A DNA stretch of 64,000 bases from positions 62,001-126,000 of the forward strand of contig CAAEEZ010000014.1 of assembly GCA_900755035.1 (NCBI GenBank), in the 5' to 3' direction. The position numbers and the translations under genes are program-made. The stretch is from Clostridia bacterium (GTDB lineage Bacteria; Bacillota; Clostridia; Christensenellales; CAAEEZ01). Below are positions 1 through 7,948 of the stretch, in pieces. The notes beneath the pieces are model-generated. The model made no database searches. It had not been told where the DNA came from and saw nothing but the letters and a program-made list of their open reading frames with translations. Numbering within the stretch: the stretch's first letter is position 1; each line of letters starts with the position of its first letter.

Positions 1-243
1 ACGGCGCTTAATATGCTGAAAGGTAAACTTGCCGAATTAAAAGAAAGAAAACAGCAAGAAGAAGCGCAAAATATTCAGGGCGACCTAAAAAAGATAGAAT
101 GGGGTAGCCAAATAAGAAGTTACGTATTTTGCCCTTACACTATGGTAAAGGACCACCGTACAGGATACGAAACGGGCAATATTCAAGCAGTAATGGACGG
201 AGAAATAGAGGATTTTATTTACGAATACCTAAAACGTTGCTAA
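1..243 (+). CDS. prfB: Peptide chain release factor 2, C-terminal end (partial)
   Basis: The reading frame is open from base 1 and ends at TAA 241-243, so this is the last 80 residues of a gene that starts before the window. The segment contains the late RF2 pattern: a helix rich in Lys/Glu, then WGSQIRSYVF, PYTMVKDHRTGYETGN and the conserved tail with MDGEIEDFI. In RF2 this follows the GGQ domain and helps place the factor in the ribosomal A site to read UAA and UGA. The GGQ loop itself lies outside the window. The paralogue RF1 (prfA) and its methylase are present near 30-33 kb. tsaD starts one base after the stop, suggesting cotranscription. Confidence 0.95.
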   Translation, partial: TALNMLKGKLAELKERKQQEEAQNIQGDLKKIEWGSQIRSYVFCPYTMVKDHRTGYETGNIQAVMDGEIEDFIYEYLKRC

Positions 244-244
244 T

Positions 245-1306
245 ATGACTTACGAAGAAATAATTGAGGAAAAATTTAATAAAATCAGGGACAAGGAAGA
301 TATCGTAATTTTGGGTATCGAGTCTAGTTGCGACGAAACTGCTGCTTCTGTGGTAAGGGGCGGAAGAGAGGTGCTTTCAAATATCGTTGCCTCGCAAATA
401 GATATTCACCGTAGGTTTGGTGGAGTCGTACCTGAAATAGCAAGTAGAAATCACGTAACTGCAATAGACAACGTGGTAAAAAACGCATTAAAGGACGCAA
501 ATATGACCTTGGACGACGTGGACTGTATAGCAGTTACTTACGGGGCAGGGCTACTTGGAGCACTAATAGTTGGCGTAAGTTATGCAAAAGCACTTTCTTT
601 TGCTAAAAAAATACCACTAATTGCAGTTAGCCACGTAAAAGGGCATATATCGGCAAATTACGTCGCTAATAAAGAGTTAGAGCCACCGTATATCTGTTTG
701 CTTTGTTCGGGCGGACATACTGCTATTATAAAGGCAAAAGACTACGGCACCGTTGAAATGCTAGGTTCTACGCAGGACGACGCAGTAGGCGAAGCGTTCG
801 ATAAGGTAGCAAGAGTATTAGGCTTGCCGTACCCTGGTGGACCCGAGGTACAAAAACTTGCTAGGGAAGGCAAGGCGAATATTCCTTTTCCAAAGCCGTA
901 TAAAAACGAAAAGCATTACAATTTTTCTTATAGTGGCATTAAAACGGGTGTAATAAATTACGTTAGAAACAACGAGGATAGAAAAGTCGAGATAAACAAG
1001 GCGGACGTAGCGCGCTCTTTTCAAGAGGTGGCAGTGTCTATGTTAGTTGACAACGCAGTTAGAGCGGCAGAGGATACGGGCATTAAAAAAATAGTAGTTG
1101 CAGGTGGCGTAGGTGCAAACGAAAGGCTAAGGGAATTGCTTAGCCAAAAGGCAAAGAAAAAAGGTATAGAAGTGTACTATCCGCCACTAAAATTATGCAC
1201 GGACAACGCCGTTATGATAGCAAGTTGCGCTTACTTTATGATAAAGTCGGGCGCAAGACCTGCTAAGGCAGATTTGGACGCTAGTTCAACGGTAAAAATT
1301 CAGTAA
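245..1306 (+). CDS. tsaD: tRNA threonylcarbamoyltransferase TsaD
   Basis: Transfers threonylcarbamoyl from TC-AMP to A37 of ANN-reading tRNAs (t6A), with TsaB and TsaE in the cytoplasm. The Kae1/TsaD ASKHA fold is plain: GIESSCDET near residue 21, the metal-binding pair in SHVKGHISANY (His about 130 and 134), the glycine-rich CSGGHTA, the GEAFDKVARVLGLPYPGGP block near 180-200 and the late metal aspartate in LCTDNAVMIA near 320. At 353 residues it is slightly longer than usual because of about 20 residues before the first strand. The ATG lies one base after the prfB stop and has no visible Shine-Dalgarno site, so translation is probably coupled to prfB. tsaB and tsaE are not in the window. 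Confidence 0.96.
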   Translation: MTYEEIIEEKFNKIRDKEDIVILGIESSCDETAASVVRGGREVLSNIVASQIDIHRRFGGVVPEIASRNHVTAIDNVVKNALKDANMTLDDVDCIAVTYGAGLLGALIVGVSYAKALSFAKKIPLIAVSHVKGHISANYVANKELEPPYICLLCSGGHTAIIKAKDYGTVEMLGSTQDDAVGEAFDKVARVLGLPYPGGPEVQKLAREGKANIPFPKPYKNEKHYNFSYSGIKTGVINYVRNNEDRKVEINKADVARSFQEVAVSMLVDNAVRAAEDTGIKKIVVAGGVGANERLRELLSQKAKKKGIEVYYPPLKLCTDNAVMIASCAYFMIKSGARPAKADLDASSTVKIQ

Positions 1307-1309
1307 AAA

Positions 1310-1336
1310 AAGCCCTTAAATTAGGGCTTTTTATTT
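1310..1336 (+). terminator. Intrinsic terminator after tsaD
   Basis: AAGCCCT pairs with AGGGCTT across a TAAATT loop and is followed by TTTTATTTTTT, just after the tsaD stop. Confidence 0.85.
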
Positions 1337-1564
1337 TTTCGTTTTAGTTTATAAAAGTTAGGAAAAGGGAGTTTTTAGTAGCAAGGCAAGTAAGCGATAA
1401 AAAACGGTTTTGTATAGTATATATATTTATATCTAATATCTATAACAATATTTATCTAGTGGCTGTAAATTCCTTGATTTTGGATATAAAATATGCTAAA
1501 TTATACTTATAAAAAAATTTTTTTCAATAATATTTTATAATTTTTCAAAAGCAGTACAATTTAT
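1337..1564. other. Gene-free AT-rich spacer upstream of the L7Ae promoter
   Basis: No open frame with a plausible start and no clear hairpin was seen. The stretch is AT-rich with TATA-like runs around 1420-1445 and an A-run/T-run around 1510-1525. It ends at the promoter at 1565. Confidence 0.5.
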
Positions 1565-1593
1565 TTGACATATTGTCTAAATATTGATAAAAT
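1565..1593 (+). promoter_or_regulatory. Promoter of the L7Ae-rpsL-rpsG-fusA operon
   Basis: TTGACA at 1565-1570, 17-base spacer, TAAAAT at 1588-1593: a near-consensus vegetative sigma promoter about 55 bases before the first gene. Confidence 0.75.
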
Positions 1594-1647
1594 GATATAA
1601 CTTGTAGTAGGTGCAAGTATTATAATATTGTCAAAAATATTAGGATA

Positions 1648-1902
1648 ATGGAAGAGTTAAAAGAAAAACTTGCTAACAAAACTTTAAGAGTCGTTGGTTT
1701 AAGACAAGTCTTAAAGGGTTTAGATAAAGGCGAGATCGGGTGTGTTATTCTCGCCAAAGACGCAGATAGTTATTTCAAAAGATGCGTTACCGAAAGCGCA
1801 AAAGAAAGCGGCGTTAAAGTAATCGAGGTACAATCCAAAGTATTACTTGCTTCCTATTGTAACGTCGAAGTGCTGGTGGGCGTAGCCGGACTGAAATGCT
1901 AA
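1648..1902 (+). CDS. L7Ae-family ribosomal protein (YbxF/RplGB type)
   Basis: 84 residues with the L7Ae/L30e pattern: GLRQVLKGLDKGE near 17-29, CVILAKDADSYF near 31-42, then VIEVQSKVLLASYC and the glycine-rich end VGVAGLKC. Small bacterial L7Ae-like proteins of this type bind kink-turn RNA; in Firmicutes the gene typically lies between rpoC and rpsL. Here it heads the operon behind its own promoter, with rpoC absent. The start is supported by AGGA a few bases upstream. The 89-base gap to rpsL holds a stable hairpin. Confidence 0.85.
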   Translation: MEELKEKLANKTLRVVGLRQVLKGLDKGEIGCVILAKDADSYFKRCVTESAKESGVKVIEVQSKVLLASYCNVEVLVGVAGLKC

Positions 1903-1933
1903 AAGCAAGCATCTGTGCTTAAACAGAAATAGT

Positions 1934-1965
1934 ATGGGTATCCTTCGGGGTTGCTGGACACTCAT
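1934..1965 (+). promoter_or_regulatory. Hairpin in the leader of rpsL
   Basis: ATGGGTATCC (1934-1943) pairs with GGACACTCAT (1956-1965) over ten positions, with one G-U pair and one A-C mismatch, closing a 12-base loop. It has no T-run, so it is not a terminator. Its place between the L7Ae gene and rpsL fits a ribosomal-protein leader element, but I cannot assign it to a known family. Confidence 0.45.
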
Positions 1966-1991
1966 CCGAAAAATTTACAGGAGGTAATACA

Positions 1992-2363
1992 ATGCCAACA
2001 ATTAATCAATTGATTAGGCAAGGCCGTCAAAAACAAGTTACAAAGTCAAATTCACCTATTTTGGAGAATTGTCCTCAAAAGAGAGGTGTTTGCCTTAGCG
2101 TAACTACCACTTCTCCAAAAAAACCAAACTCAGCACTTAGAAAAATCGCTAGGGTTAGATTGGTTAACGGTATGGAAGGTACTGTTTATATTCCAGGTAT
2201 CGGACATAACCTACAAGAGCACAGCGTTGTTCTTATGAGAGGCGGAAGAGTAAAAGACTTGCCAGGTGTTAGGTATCACATTATTCGTGGTGCATTAGAC
2301 GCAGCAGGCGTTGCTAACAGAAAGCAAGCTAGATCAAAATACGGCGCAAAGAAAGCAAAATAA
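1992..2363 (+). CDS. rpsL: 30S ribosomal protein S12
   Basis: Decoding-centre protein of the small subunit. 123 residues, the normal length, with the family core TTSPKKPNSALRKIARVRL near 40-58, then the GIGHNLQEHS loop and the RGGRVKDLPGVRYHIIRG block near 85-102 that lines the decoding site. The tail is basic. The start follows an ACAGGAGG site about eight bases upstream. It lies in the usual rpsL-rpsG-fusA-tuf order. The loop lysine PKK looks wild type for streptomycin sensitivity. Confidence 0.98.
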   Translation: MPTINQLIRQGRQKQVTKSNSPILENCPQKRGVCLSVTTTSPKKPNSALRKIARVRLVNGMEGTVYIPGIGHNLQEHSVVLMRGGRVKDLPGVRYHIIRGALDAAGVANRKQARSKYGAKKAK

Positions 2364-2411
2364 TTGCTTCGGATGACAAAACAACCAAATAAGATATAAG
2401 GAGAAATAAAT

Positions 2412-2882
2412 ATGCCTAGAAGAGCAGGCGTCCCAAAGAGAGACGTTCTACCTGATCCAGTGTACGGAAGCAAGGTTATTACCAAGTTAATCAACCAAGT
2501 TATGTACGATGGAAAAAGAGGTACGGCGCAAACTATCGTTTATGACGCTTTTGAAATAATTGAACAAAAATTATCACTAAATCCTATGGATGTATTTAAC
2601 AAGGCATTAGAAAACATTATGCCTGTGTTAGAAGTTAAAGCAAGAAGAGTTGGTGGTTCTACCTACCAAGTTCCACTTGAAATTAGACCTGACAGAAGAC
2701 AAACGCTTGGTATAAGATGGCTAGTTCTTTACGCTAGAAAAAGAGGCGAAAAGAATATGGATGCTAGATTAGCCGGCGAAATCATGGACGCTTATAACAA
2801 CACCGGTGCTGCCGTTAAGAAGAAGGAAGATACGCACCGTATGGCAGAGGCTAACAAAGCATTTGCACACTATCGTTGGTAA
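2412..2882 (+). CDS. rpsG: 30S ribosomal protein S7
   Basis: Primary binding protein of the 16S 3' major domain, forming part of the E-site mRNA channel. 156 residues as usual. The N-terminus MPRRAGVPKRDVLPDPVYGS and the LINQVMYDGKRGTAQ and YQVPLEIRPDRRQTLGIRWL segments are typical. The start is preceded by AAGGAG. In many bacteria S7 is the feedback repressor of this operon; no S7 site could be recognised in the short rpsL-rpsG gap. Confidence 0.98.
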   Translation: MPRRAGVPKRDVLPDPVYGSKVITKLINQVMYDGKRGTAQTIVYDAFEIIEQKLSLNPMDVFNKALENIMPVLEVKARRVGGSTYQVPLEIRPDRRQTLGIRWLVLYARKRGEKNMDARLAGEIMDAYNNTGAAVKKKEDTHRMAEANKAFAHYRW

Positions 2883-2907
2883 TCCCCGACGTAGTGAGGA
2901 GGAATAA

Positions 2908-4983
2908 ATGTCAAGAGAATATTCTTTAGAGAAAACTAGAAATATCGGTATTATGGCGCACATCGACGCTGGTAAAACCACTACTACCGAGCGTATCCTA
3001 TTCTATACGGGAAAAACTCACAAACTTGGTGAAACCCACGACGGCGCTGCAACTATGGACTGGATGGAGCAAGAGCAAGAAAGAGGTATTACTATTACTT
3101 CTGCCGCTACTACTTGTCATTGGGCAGACCACTGCATCAATATTATTGATACCCCGGGCCACGTTGACTTTACCGTAGAGGTTGAAAGAAGCCTTAGAGT
3201 ACTAGACGGAGCAGTTGCTTTGTTCTGTGCAAAGGGTGGCGTTGAACCTCAATCTGAAACCGTTTGGAGACAAGCAGATAAATACCGTGTACCAAGAATT
3301 GCATTCGTAAACAAAATGGACGTTATCGGCGCAAACTTCTACAATGCGGTAGATATGATGAAAACCAGACTAAAAGCCAATGCAGTTCCTATCGAACTAC
3401 CTATCGGTAAAGAAGATACTTTCGTAGGTATTATCGATCTAATTGACGAGGATGCGGTTATTTACGATAACGACCTAGGTACTCAATTCCATACTACTGA
3501 AATTCCTGACGATATGAAAGAAGAGGCTAGCGAAGCAAGACAAACTCTTATCGAGGCGCTTGCTGATACCGACGACGATATTGCAGAGAAATTCTTAATG
3601 GAAGAGGAAATCACCGTTAACGAAATCAAAGCAGCATTAAGAAGGGCTACCATCGGTATGAAAATTACCCCTGTTATGTGCGGTAGCGCATACAGAAACA
3701 AGGGTGTACAAAATCTACTTAACGCTATTATTGATTATTTACCATCTCCTATCGATATTCCAAGTATCGAAGGAACGACTTTGGATGGACAACCTGAATT
3801 AAGACATTCTAGCGACGACGAGCCGTTTAGCGCATTGCTATTCAAGGTTATGACCGATAAATTCGTAGGTAAACTTGCATTCGTACGTATTTACTCAGGT
3901 GTACTTACCACAGGTTCTTACATTATGAACTCGTCTAAGGGTAAGAAAGAAAGAGTAGGCCGTATCGTTAGAATGCACGCTAACGAAAGACAAGATATTA
4001 ATGAGGCTTACGCCGGTGATATAGTTGCTATCGTAGGATTAAAAGAGTCTACGACCGGTAACTCACTATGCGATCCTGACCATCCTGTTATTCTGGAAGA
4101 TATGGAGTTCCCAGACCCGGTTATTAACGTTGCTATCGAGCCTAAGACCAAAGCAGGTCAAGAAAAAATGGGCTTAGCGCTAGTTAAACTTGCCGAGGAA
4201 GACCCTACTTTCAAAACCTATACTAACCAAGAAACCGGACAAACTATTATTGCAGGTATGGGCGAACTTCACCTAGATATAATCGTAGATAGACTTCTTC
4301 GTGAATTTAAGGTTGAGGCAAACGTTGGTAAACCACAAGTTGCTTATCGTGAGTCTATTAAGAAAACCGTTCAAAAAGAAGGCAAATTCGTTCGTCAATC
4401 TGGTGGTAAAGGTCAATACGGACACTGCGTAATCATACTTGAACCATTAGAGCCAGGCACGGGTACTCAATTTGAAGATAAAACCGTTGGTGGAAGTATT
4501 CCAAAAGAGTATATCCCAGCAGTTCAAGCAGGTATTATGGAAGCAAGCCAATGCGGCGTTCTAGCAGGATATGAAACCGTTGACTTCAAGGCAACCGTTA
4601 TCGACGGAAGTTACCACGAAGTTGACTCGTCAGAAATGGCGTTCAAAATTGCTGGTTCTATGGCTTTCAAAGAGGCTGCTAAGGCTGCAAACCCTGTACT
4701 ACTTGAACCTATTATGAAAGTAGACGTAACTTTACCAGACGAATATCTTGGCGACGTAATGGGAGGATTAAACTCTCGTCGTGGACAACTAAAAGGTATG
4801 GAAATGTCTAACGGTGTACAACTTGTATCTGCTGACGTTCCGCTATCTGAAATGTTCGGATATGCAACCGACCTAAGAAGTTGCACGCAAGGTAGAGGTA
4901 ACTACTCAATGCAATTCTCGCACTATGCCGAAGTGCCAAACAGCATTGCTGAGAAAATTATCGGCGAAAGAGCAAAAAAATAA
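2908..4983 (+). CDS. fusA: Elongation factor G
   Basis: GTPase that drives translocation of tRNA and mRNA, and with RRF recycles ribosomes. 691 residues, full length. The G-domain motifs are intact: AHIDAGKTTT near 17-26, the switch region with RGITITSAAT, DTPGHVDF near 81-88 and NKMD near 135-138. Domains II-V follow, including RQSGGKGQYGHC near 490 and the GGLNSRRGQLKGME block of domain V. The start follows a GAGGAGG site. No second fusA-like copy is in the window. Confidence 0.98.
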   Translation: MSREYSLEKTRNIGIMAHIDAGKTTTTERILFYTGKTHKLGETHDGAATMDWMEQEQERGITITSAATTCHWADHCINIIDTPGHVDFTVEVERSLRVLDGAVALFCAKGGVEPQSETVWRQADKYRVPRIAFVNKMDVIGANFYNAVDMMKTRLKANAVPIELPIGKEDTFVGIIDLIDEDAVIYDNDLGTQFHTTEIPDDMKEEASEARQTLIEALADTDDDIAEKFLMEEEITVNEIKAALRRATIGMKITPVMCGSAYRNKGVQNLLNAIIDYLPSPIDIPSIEGTTLDGQPELRHSSDDEPFSALLFKVMTDKFVGKLAFVRIYSGVLTTGSYIMNSSKGKKERVGRIVRMHANERQDINEAYAGDIVAIVGLKESTTGNSLCDPDHPVILEDMEFPDPVINVAIEPKTKAGQEKMGLALVKLAEEDPTFKTYTNQETGQTIIAGMGELHLDIIVDRLLREFKVEANVGKPQVAYRESIKKTVQKEGKFVRQSGGKGQYGHCVIILEPLEPGTGTQFEDKTVGGSIPKEYIPAVQAGIMEASQCGVLAGYETVDFKATVIDGSYHEVDSSEMAFKIAGSMAFKEAAKAANPVLLEPIMKVDVTLPDEYLGDVMGGLNSRRGQLKGMEMSNGVQLVSADVPLSEMFGYATDLRSCTQGRGNYSMQFSHYAEVPNSIAEKIIGERAKK

Positions 4984-5061
4984 TATAGCATATTTTATGC
5001 AATTATGATATAATAATAAATACAATAATAAAAAATAAGAATTTGTAGGAGGAATTTCAAA

Positions 5062-6273
5062 ATGGCAAAGGCTAAATTTGAAAGAAACAAACCCCATGTA
5101 AACATTGGAACCATTGGTCACGTTGACCACGGTAAGACCACTTTGACTGCTGCTATCACTATGTATTGCGCATCTAAGGGTAACGCTGAAGCAATGAAAT
5201 ACGACCAAATCGATAAGGCTCCAGAAGAGAAGGAAAGAGGAATAACCATCAATACTTCTCACGTTGAGTACGAAACTGCTAATCGTCACTACGCTCACGT
5301 TGACTGCCCAGGACACGCAGACTACGTTAAGAACATGATTACCGGTGCTGCTCAAATGGACGGCGCTATCCTAGTAGTTGCTGCTTCTGACGGTCCTATG
5401 CCTCAAACTAGAGAGCACATCTTGCTTGCTAGACAAGTTGGCGTTCCAAAGATCGTAGTATTCATGAACAAAAAAGACTTAGTAGACGATCCAGAACTTC
5501 TTGAATTAGTTGAAATGGATATCAGAGAATTACTAAGCGAGTACGATTTCCCTGGCGACGATACCCCTATCGTTATCGGTTCTGCTGCTAAGGCAATCGA
5601 AGATTTACAAGCTGGTAAAACCGAAGATGAATCTGAGTGGGTTAAAGCTATCGCTGAATTGCTTGATGCAGTTGACGAATATATCCCTGCTCCAGTTCGT
5701 GACACCGAGAAACCTTTCTTGATGCCAGTTGAGGACGTATTTACTATTACTGGTCGTGGTACTGTTGCTACCGGTAGAGTAGAGAGAGGATGCTTAAAGA
5801 TGCAAGATAAAGTTCAAATCGTAGGTCTTCAAGATCAACCTACCGAAACCGTTATTACCGGTATCGAAATGTTCAGAAAACTTCTTGACGAAGCATACGC
5901 TGGCGATAACATCGGCGCACTTCTAAGAGGTGTTCAAAGAACTGATATCGAAAGAGGACAAGTTCTTGCAAAACCAGGTTCAATCAACCCTCACACTCAT
6001 TTCACTTCTCAAGTTTACGTTCTAACTAAAGAAGAAGGTGGAAGACATACTCCTTTCTTTGATGGATATCGTCCACAATTCTATTTCAGAACTACCGACG
6101 TTACCGGTTCTATCAAACTACCAGAAGGCGTTGAGATGGTTATGCCTGGCGATAACATCGATATGGAAATCACTTTGATTACCCCAATCGCTATCGAAGA
6201 AGGTCTTCGTTTCGCTATCCGTGAAGGCGGAAGAACCGTTGGTTCAGGCGTTGTAGCAAAAATTTTAGGCTAA
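5062..6273 (+). CDS. tuf: Elongation factor Tu
   Basis: Delivers aminoacyl-tRNA to the ribosome as a GTP complex. 403 residues with GHVDHGKTT near 19-27, the switch I region EKERGITINTSHVEYE, DCPGHADY near 80-87, NKKD near 135-138 and the C-terminal beta-barrel ending GSGVVAKILG. An AGGAGG site precedes the ATG. The 78-base gap from fusA has an AT-rich stretch with a possible TATAAT but no convincing -35 box, so I treat tuf as part of the fusA transcript. Strong use of a narrow codon set fits high expression. Confidence 0.98.
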   Translation: MAKAKFERNKPHVNIGTIGHVDHGKTTLTAAITMYCASKGNAEAMKYDQIDKAPEEKERGITINTSHVEYETANRHYAHVDCPGHADYVKNMITGAAQMDGAILVVAASDGPMPQTREHILLARQVGVPKIVVFMNKKDLVDDPELLELVEMDIRELLSEYDFPGDDTPIVIGSAAKAIEDLQAGKTEDESEWVKAIAELLDAVDEYIPAPVRDTEKPFLMPVEDVFTITGRGTVATGRVERGCLKMQDKVQIVGLQDQPTETVITGIEMFRKLLDEAYAGDNIGALLRGVQRTDIERGQVLAKPGSINPHTHFTSQVYVLTKEEGGRHTPFFDGYRPQFYFRTTDVTGSIKLPEGVEMVMPGDNIDMEITLITPIAIEEGLRFAIREGGRTVGSGVVAKILG

Positions 6274-6302
6274 TTATCTGCAAATTCATAAAATAATCGT
6301 TA

Positions 6303-6414
6303 TGCGTGCCTTTAATTAGGCACGCAGGCGATAAATTTAGCAAGATAATAAAACACGAAATCCTTATTTTGCATAAGGGTAGAGTGTCTACGCAATTTTT
6401 TGCGTAATAATGGA
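6303..6414 (+). promoter_or_regulatory. Run of three hairpins between tuf and rpmG
   Basis: Hairpin 1: TGCGTGCCT (6303-6311) with AGGCACGCA (6318-6326), nine perfect pairs and loop TTAATT. Hairpin 2: CCTTAT with ATAAGG around 6362-6378. Hairpin 3: ACGCAA with TTGCGT around 6390-6405. None is followed by a clean T-run, so simple termination is not obvious; processing or mRNA stabilisation is possible. Confidence 0.5.
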
Positions 6415-6423
6415 GGTGTTACT

Positions 6424-6588
6424 GTGGCTGCGGGAACAAATACAACCAAGATAACCTTAGCTTGTACGGAATGTAAACATCGTAACTATACCAGTACGAA
6501 AAACAAGAAAAATACTCCTGACAGAATGGAATTACAAAAATATTGTAAATTCTGCAAAAAAACTACAACTCATAAAGAAACCAAATAA
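6424..6588 (+). CDS. rpmG: 50S ribosomal protein L33
   Basis: Small zinc-ribbon-type protein of the large subunit near the E site. The likely start is GTG 6424, which follows GGAGGTG at the proper distance and gives a 54-residue protein close to family size; an ATG upstream frame start would add eight unlikely residues. Four cysteines in two CxxC pairs (CTEC and CKFC) keep the zinc-binding form. The sequence contains TKITLACTEC and the basic NKKNTPDRMELQKYC typical of Firmicute L33. secE follows after 14 bases. Confidence 0.95.
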   Translation: MAAGTNTTKITLACTECKHRNYTSTKNKKNTPDRMELQKYCKFCKKTTTHKETK

Positions 6589-6602
6589 TCGGGAGGTTTT
6601 TA

Positions 6603-6863
6603 ATGGAACAAACTAAATCCGATAAAAAGGAAAAAAATAATGCTCCTGTTAAAAATAAGGAGAAGAAAGAGGGATTTTTCAAAAGAACGGGCAGAAAATT
6701 CAAAGAATTTTGGTCCGAACTTAAAAAAATTACTTGGCCTGATGCTAAAACCGTTGGCAAAAATACGCTTATCGTTTTAGTTGTCGTTTTGATTTTCTTC
6801 TTAGTAATTTGGGGATTTGACAGTTTACTAGCATATCTGCTGGGATTATTAGTTAGCGCATAA
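6603..6863 (+). CDS. secE: Preprotein translocase subunit SecE
   Basis: Essential small subunit of the SecYEG channel in the plasma membrane. 86 residues: a charged Lys-rich N-terminal tail of about 40 residues, the conserved amphipathic helix with FKEFWSELKKITWPD, and one C-terminal transmembrane segment (about 57-84) that clamps SecY. It starts after GGGAGG and sits directly before nusG, the usual order. The extended lysine-rich tail is longer than in Bacillus SecE but common in clostridia. Confidence 0.95.
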   Translation: MEQTKSDKKEKNNAPVKNKEKKEGFFKRTGRKFKEFWSELKKITWPDAKTVGKNTLIVLVVVLIFFLVIWGFDSLLAYLLGLLVSA

Positions 6864-6874
6864 GGAAGGATATA

Positions 6875-7399
6875 ATGGATAATAATGAAGCAAAATGGTA
6901 TGTAATCCACACATATTCATCTTATGAAAATATGGTAGAGACCAACCTACGTAATATGATTGAAAATAATAATCTTCAAGATAAAATTTTCGACATAAGA
7001 ATACCGGTTGAGGACGATATCGTTGAAAAAAACGGCAAACGTAAGGTCGTTCAAAAGAAAAAATTCAAAGGTTACGTTTTTGTAAAAATGATTTATACCA
7101 ACGAAATTTGGTATCTTATCACAAATACCAGAGGCGTTACCGGTTTTGTCGGTCCAAAGGGCAGACCTGTTCCAATTTCTAACGACGAAGTAAGAAGAAT
7201 GGGACTAGAAGAGATTGCAGTAGAGGATTTCGACATCAAGGTAGGAGACAATATCCAAGTTATCTCCGGTGCATTAGAAGGCTTCCCTGGTGAAGTTGTC
7301 GAGGTACTTGGCGACAAACAAAAGGTTAAAGTTATCGTATCGATGTTCGGCCGTGAAACGACTGTTGAACTTGATTTTAACCAAGTGGAAAAAATCTAA
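6875..7399 (+). CDS. nusG: Transcription termination/antitermination factor NusG
   Basis: Binds RNA polymerase and affects pausing, Rho action and coupling to the ribosome. 174 residues, normal size. The N-terminal NGN domain begins KWYVIHTYSSYENMVETNL and includes VKKNGKRKVVQKKKFKGYVFV-like strands and TRGVTGFVGP; the C-terminal KOW domain (about 122-174) has GDNIQVISGALEGFPGEV. The start follows AAGGA. It forms secE-nusG-rplK-rplA with its neighbours. Confidence 0.97.
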   Translation: MDNNEAKWYVIHTYSSYENMVETNLRNMIENNNLQDKIFDIRIPVEDDIVEKNGKRKVVQKKKFKGYVFVKMIYTNEIWYLITNTRGVTGFVGPKGRPVPISNDEVRRMGLEEIAVEDFDIKVGDNIQVISGALEGFPGEVVEVLGDKQKVKVIVSMFGRETTVELDFNQVEKI

Positions 7400-7439
7400 T
7401 ATTTTGAGGAAAAATATTAGTAATACCTTAGGGTATTAT

Positions 7440-7479
7440 GTGGGAGAACGTAAATCTTTTTATGCGTTCGAGAAACCAC
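7440..7479 (+). promoter_or_regulatory. Probable ribosomal protein L1 binding site in the rplK-rplA leader
   Basis: GTGGGAG at 7440-7446 faces GAGAAACCAC at 7470-7479. Outer stem GTGG/CCAC, an asymmetric purine internal loop, then an inner stem GAACG/CGTTC extended by TAA/TTA. This resembles, from memory, the L1-stalk helix of 23S rRNA, where GUGGGAG faces GAAAUACCAC. L1 is known to bind such a mimic in the L11-L1 mRNA and repress it. The site lies 28 bases before rplK. Confidence 0.7.
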
Positions 7480-7507
7480 GTTTGTGTAGTGAAGGAGGTA
7501 TTTCGCT

Positions 7508-7933
7508 ATGGCAAAGAAAATTACGGCAGTAGTAAAATTACAATTACCGGCAGGTAAAGCAACTCCGGGACCACCAGTAGGTTCTACCCTTGGTCCGTTC
7601 GGTATCAACCTTCCGGGCTTTACGAAAGAATTTAACGCTAAAACCCAAGACAAAGTTGGTCTTGTAATTCCTTGCGTTATTACGATTTATGCAGATCGTT
7701 CTTTCACCTTTATTTTGAAAACCCCACCTACGCCTGTTTTAATTAAAAAGGCATGTGGTATTGACACGGCTTCGGCTAAGCCGAATTCAGTAAAAGTAGC
7801 AAAACTAACCAAAGCACAAGTTAGAGAAATCGCTGAAACGAAAATGCCTGACTTAAACGCTGCTTCTATCGAGGCTGCTATGAGTATGGTTGCTGGTACT
7901 GCTCGTTCTATGGGCGTTACCGTTGAAGATTAG
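7508..7933 (+). CDS. rplK: 50S ribosomal protein L11
   Basis: Part of the GTPase-associated centre with 23S helices 43-44. 141 residues, standard length. The N-terminus VVKLQLPAGKATPGPPVG and LGPFGINLPGFTKEFN (proline-rich thiostrepton-binding loop) and the C-terminal RNA-binding domain ending VAGTARSMGVTVED are typical. It begins after a strong GGAGG site, downstream of the probable L1 feedback site, and is followed after 15 bases by rplA. Confidence 0.98.
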   Translation: MAKKITAVVKLQLPAGKATPGPPVGSTLGPFGINLPGFTKEFNAKTQDKVGLVIPCVITIYADRSFTFILKTPPTPVLIKKACGIDTASAKPNSVKVAKLTKAQVREIAETKMPDLNAASIEAAMSMVAGTARSMGVTVED

Positions 7934-7948
7934 TAGGAGGATATTAGA

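Noticed and set aside
818..1024. Open minus-strand frame inside tsaD
   Set aside because: Antisense shadow of a strongly conserved coding sequence, with no SD site and no domain-like sequence. The same holds for the many other antisense frames inside fusA, tuf, dnaE, pst and pho genes.
1903..1991. tRNA-like folding between the L7Ae gene and rpsL
   Set aside because: Only one long hairpin forms; there is no T-loop (GGTTCRA), acceptor stem or CCA context.
6274..6423. tRNA-Trp or another tRNA gene, often found between tuf and secE in other bacteria
   Set aside because: The hairpins do not form a cloverleaf and no T-loop motif is present.
7290..7532. 80-residue plus-strand frame across the nusG end and rplK leader
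   Set aside because: It overlaps nusG and the structured leader in another frame, and its sequence is unlike any protein; the region is better explained as the L1-binding leader.
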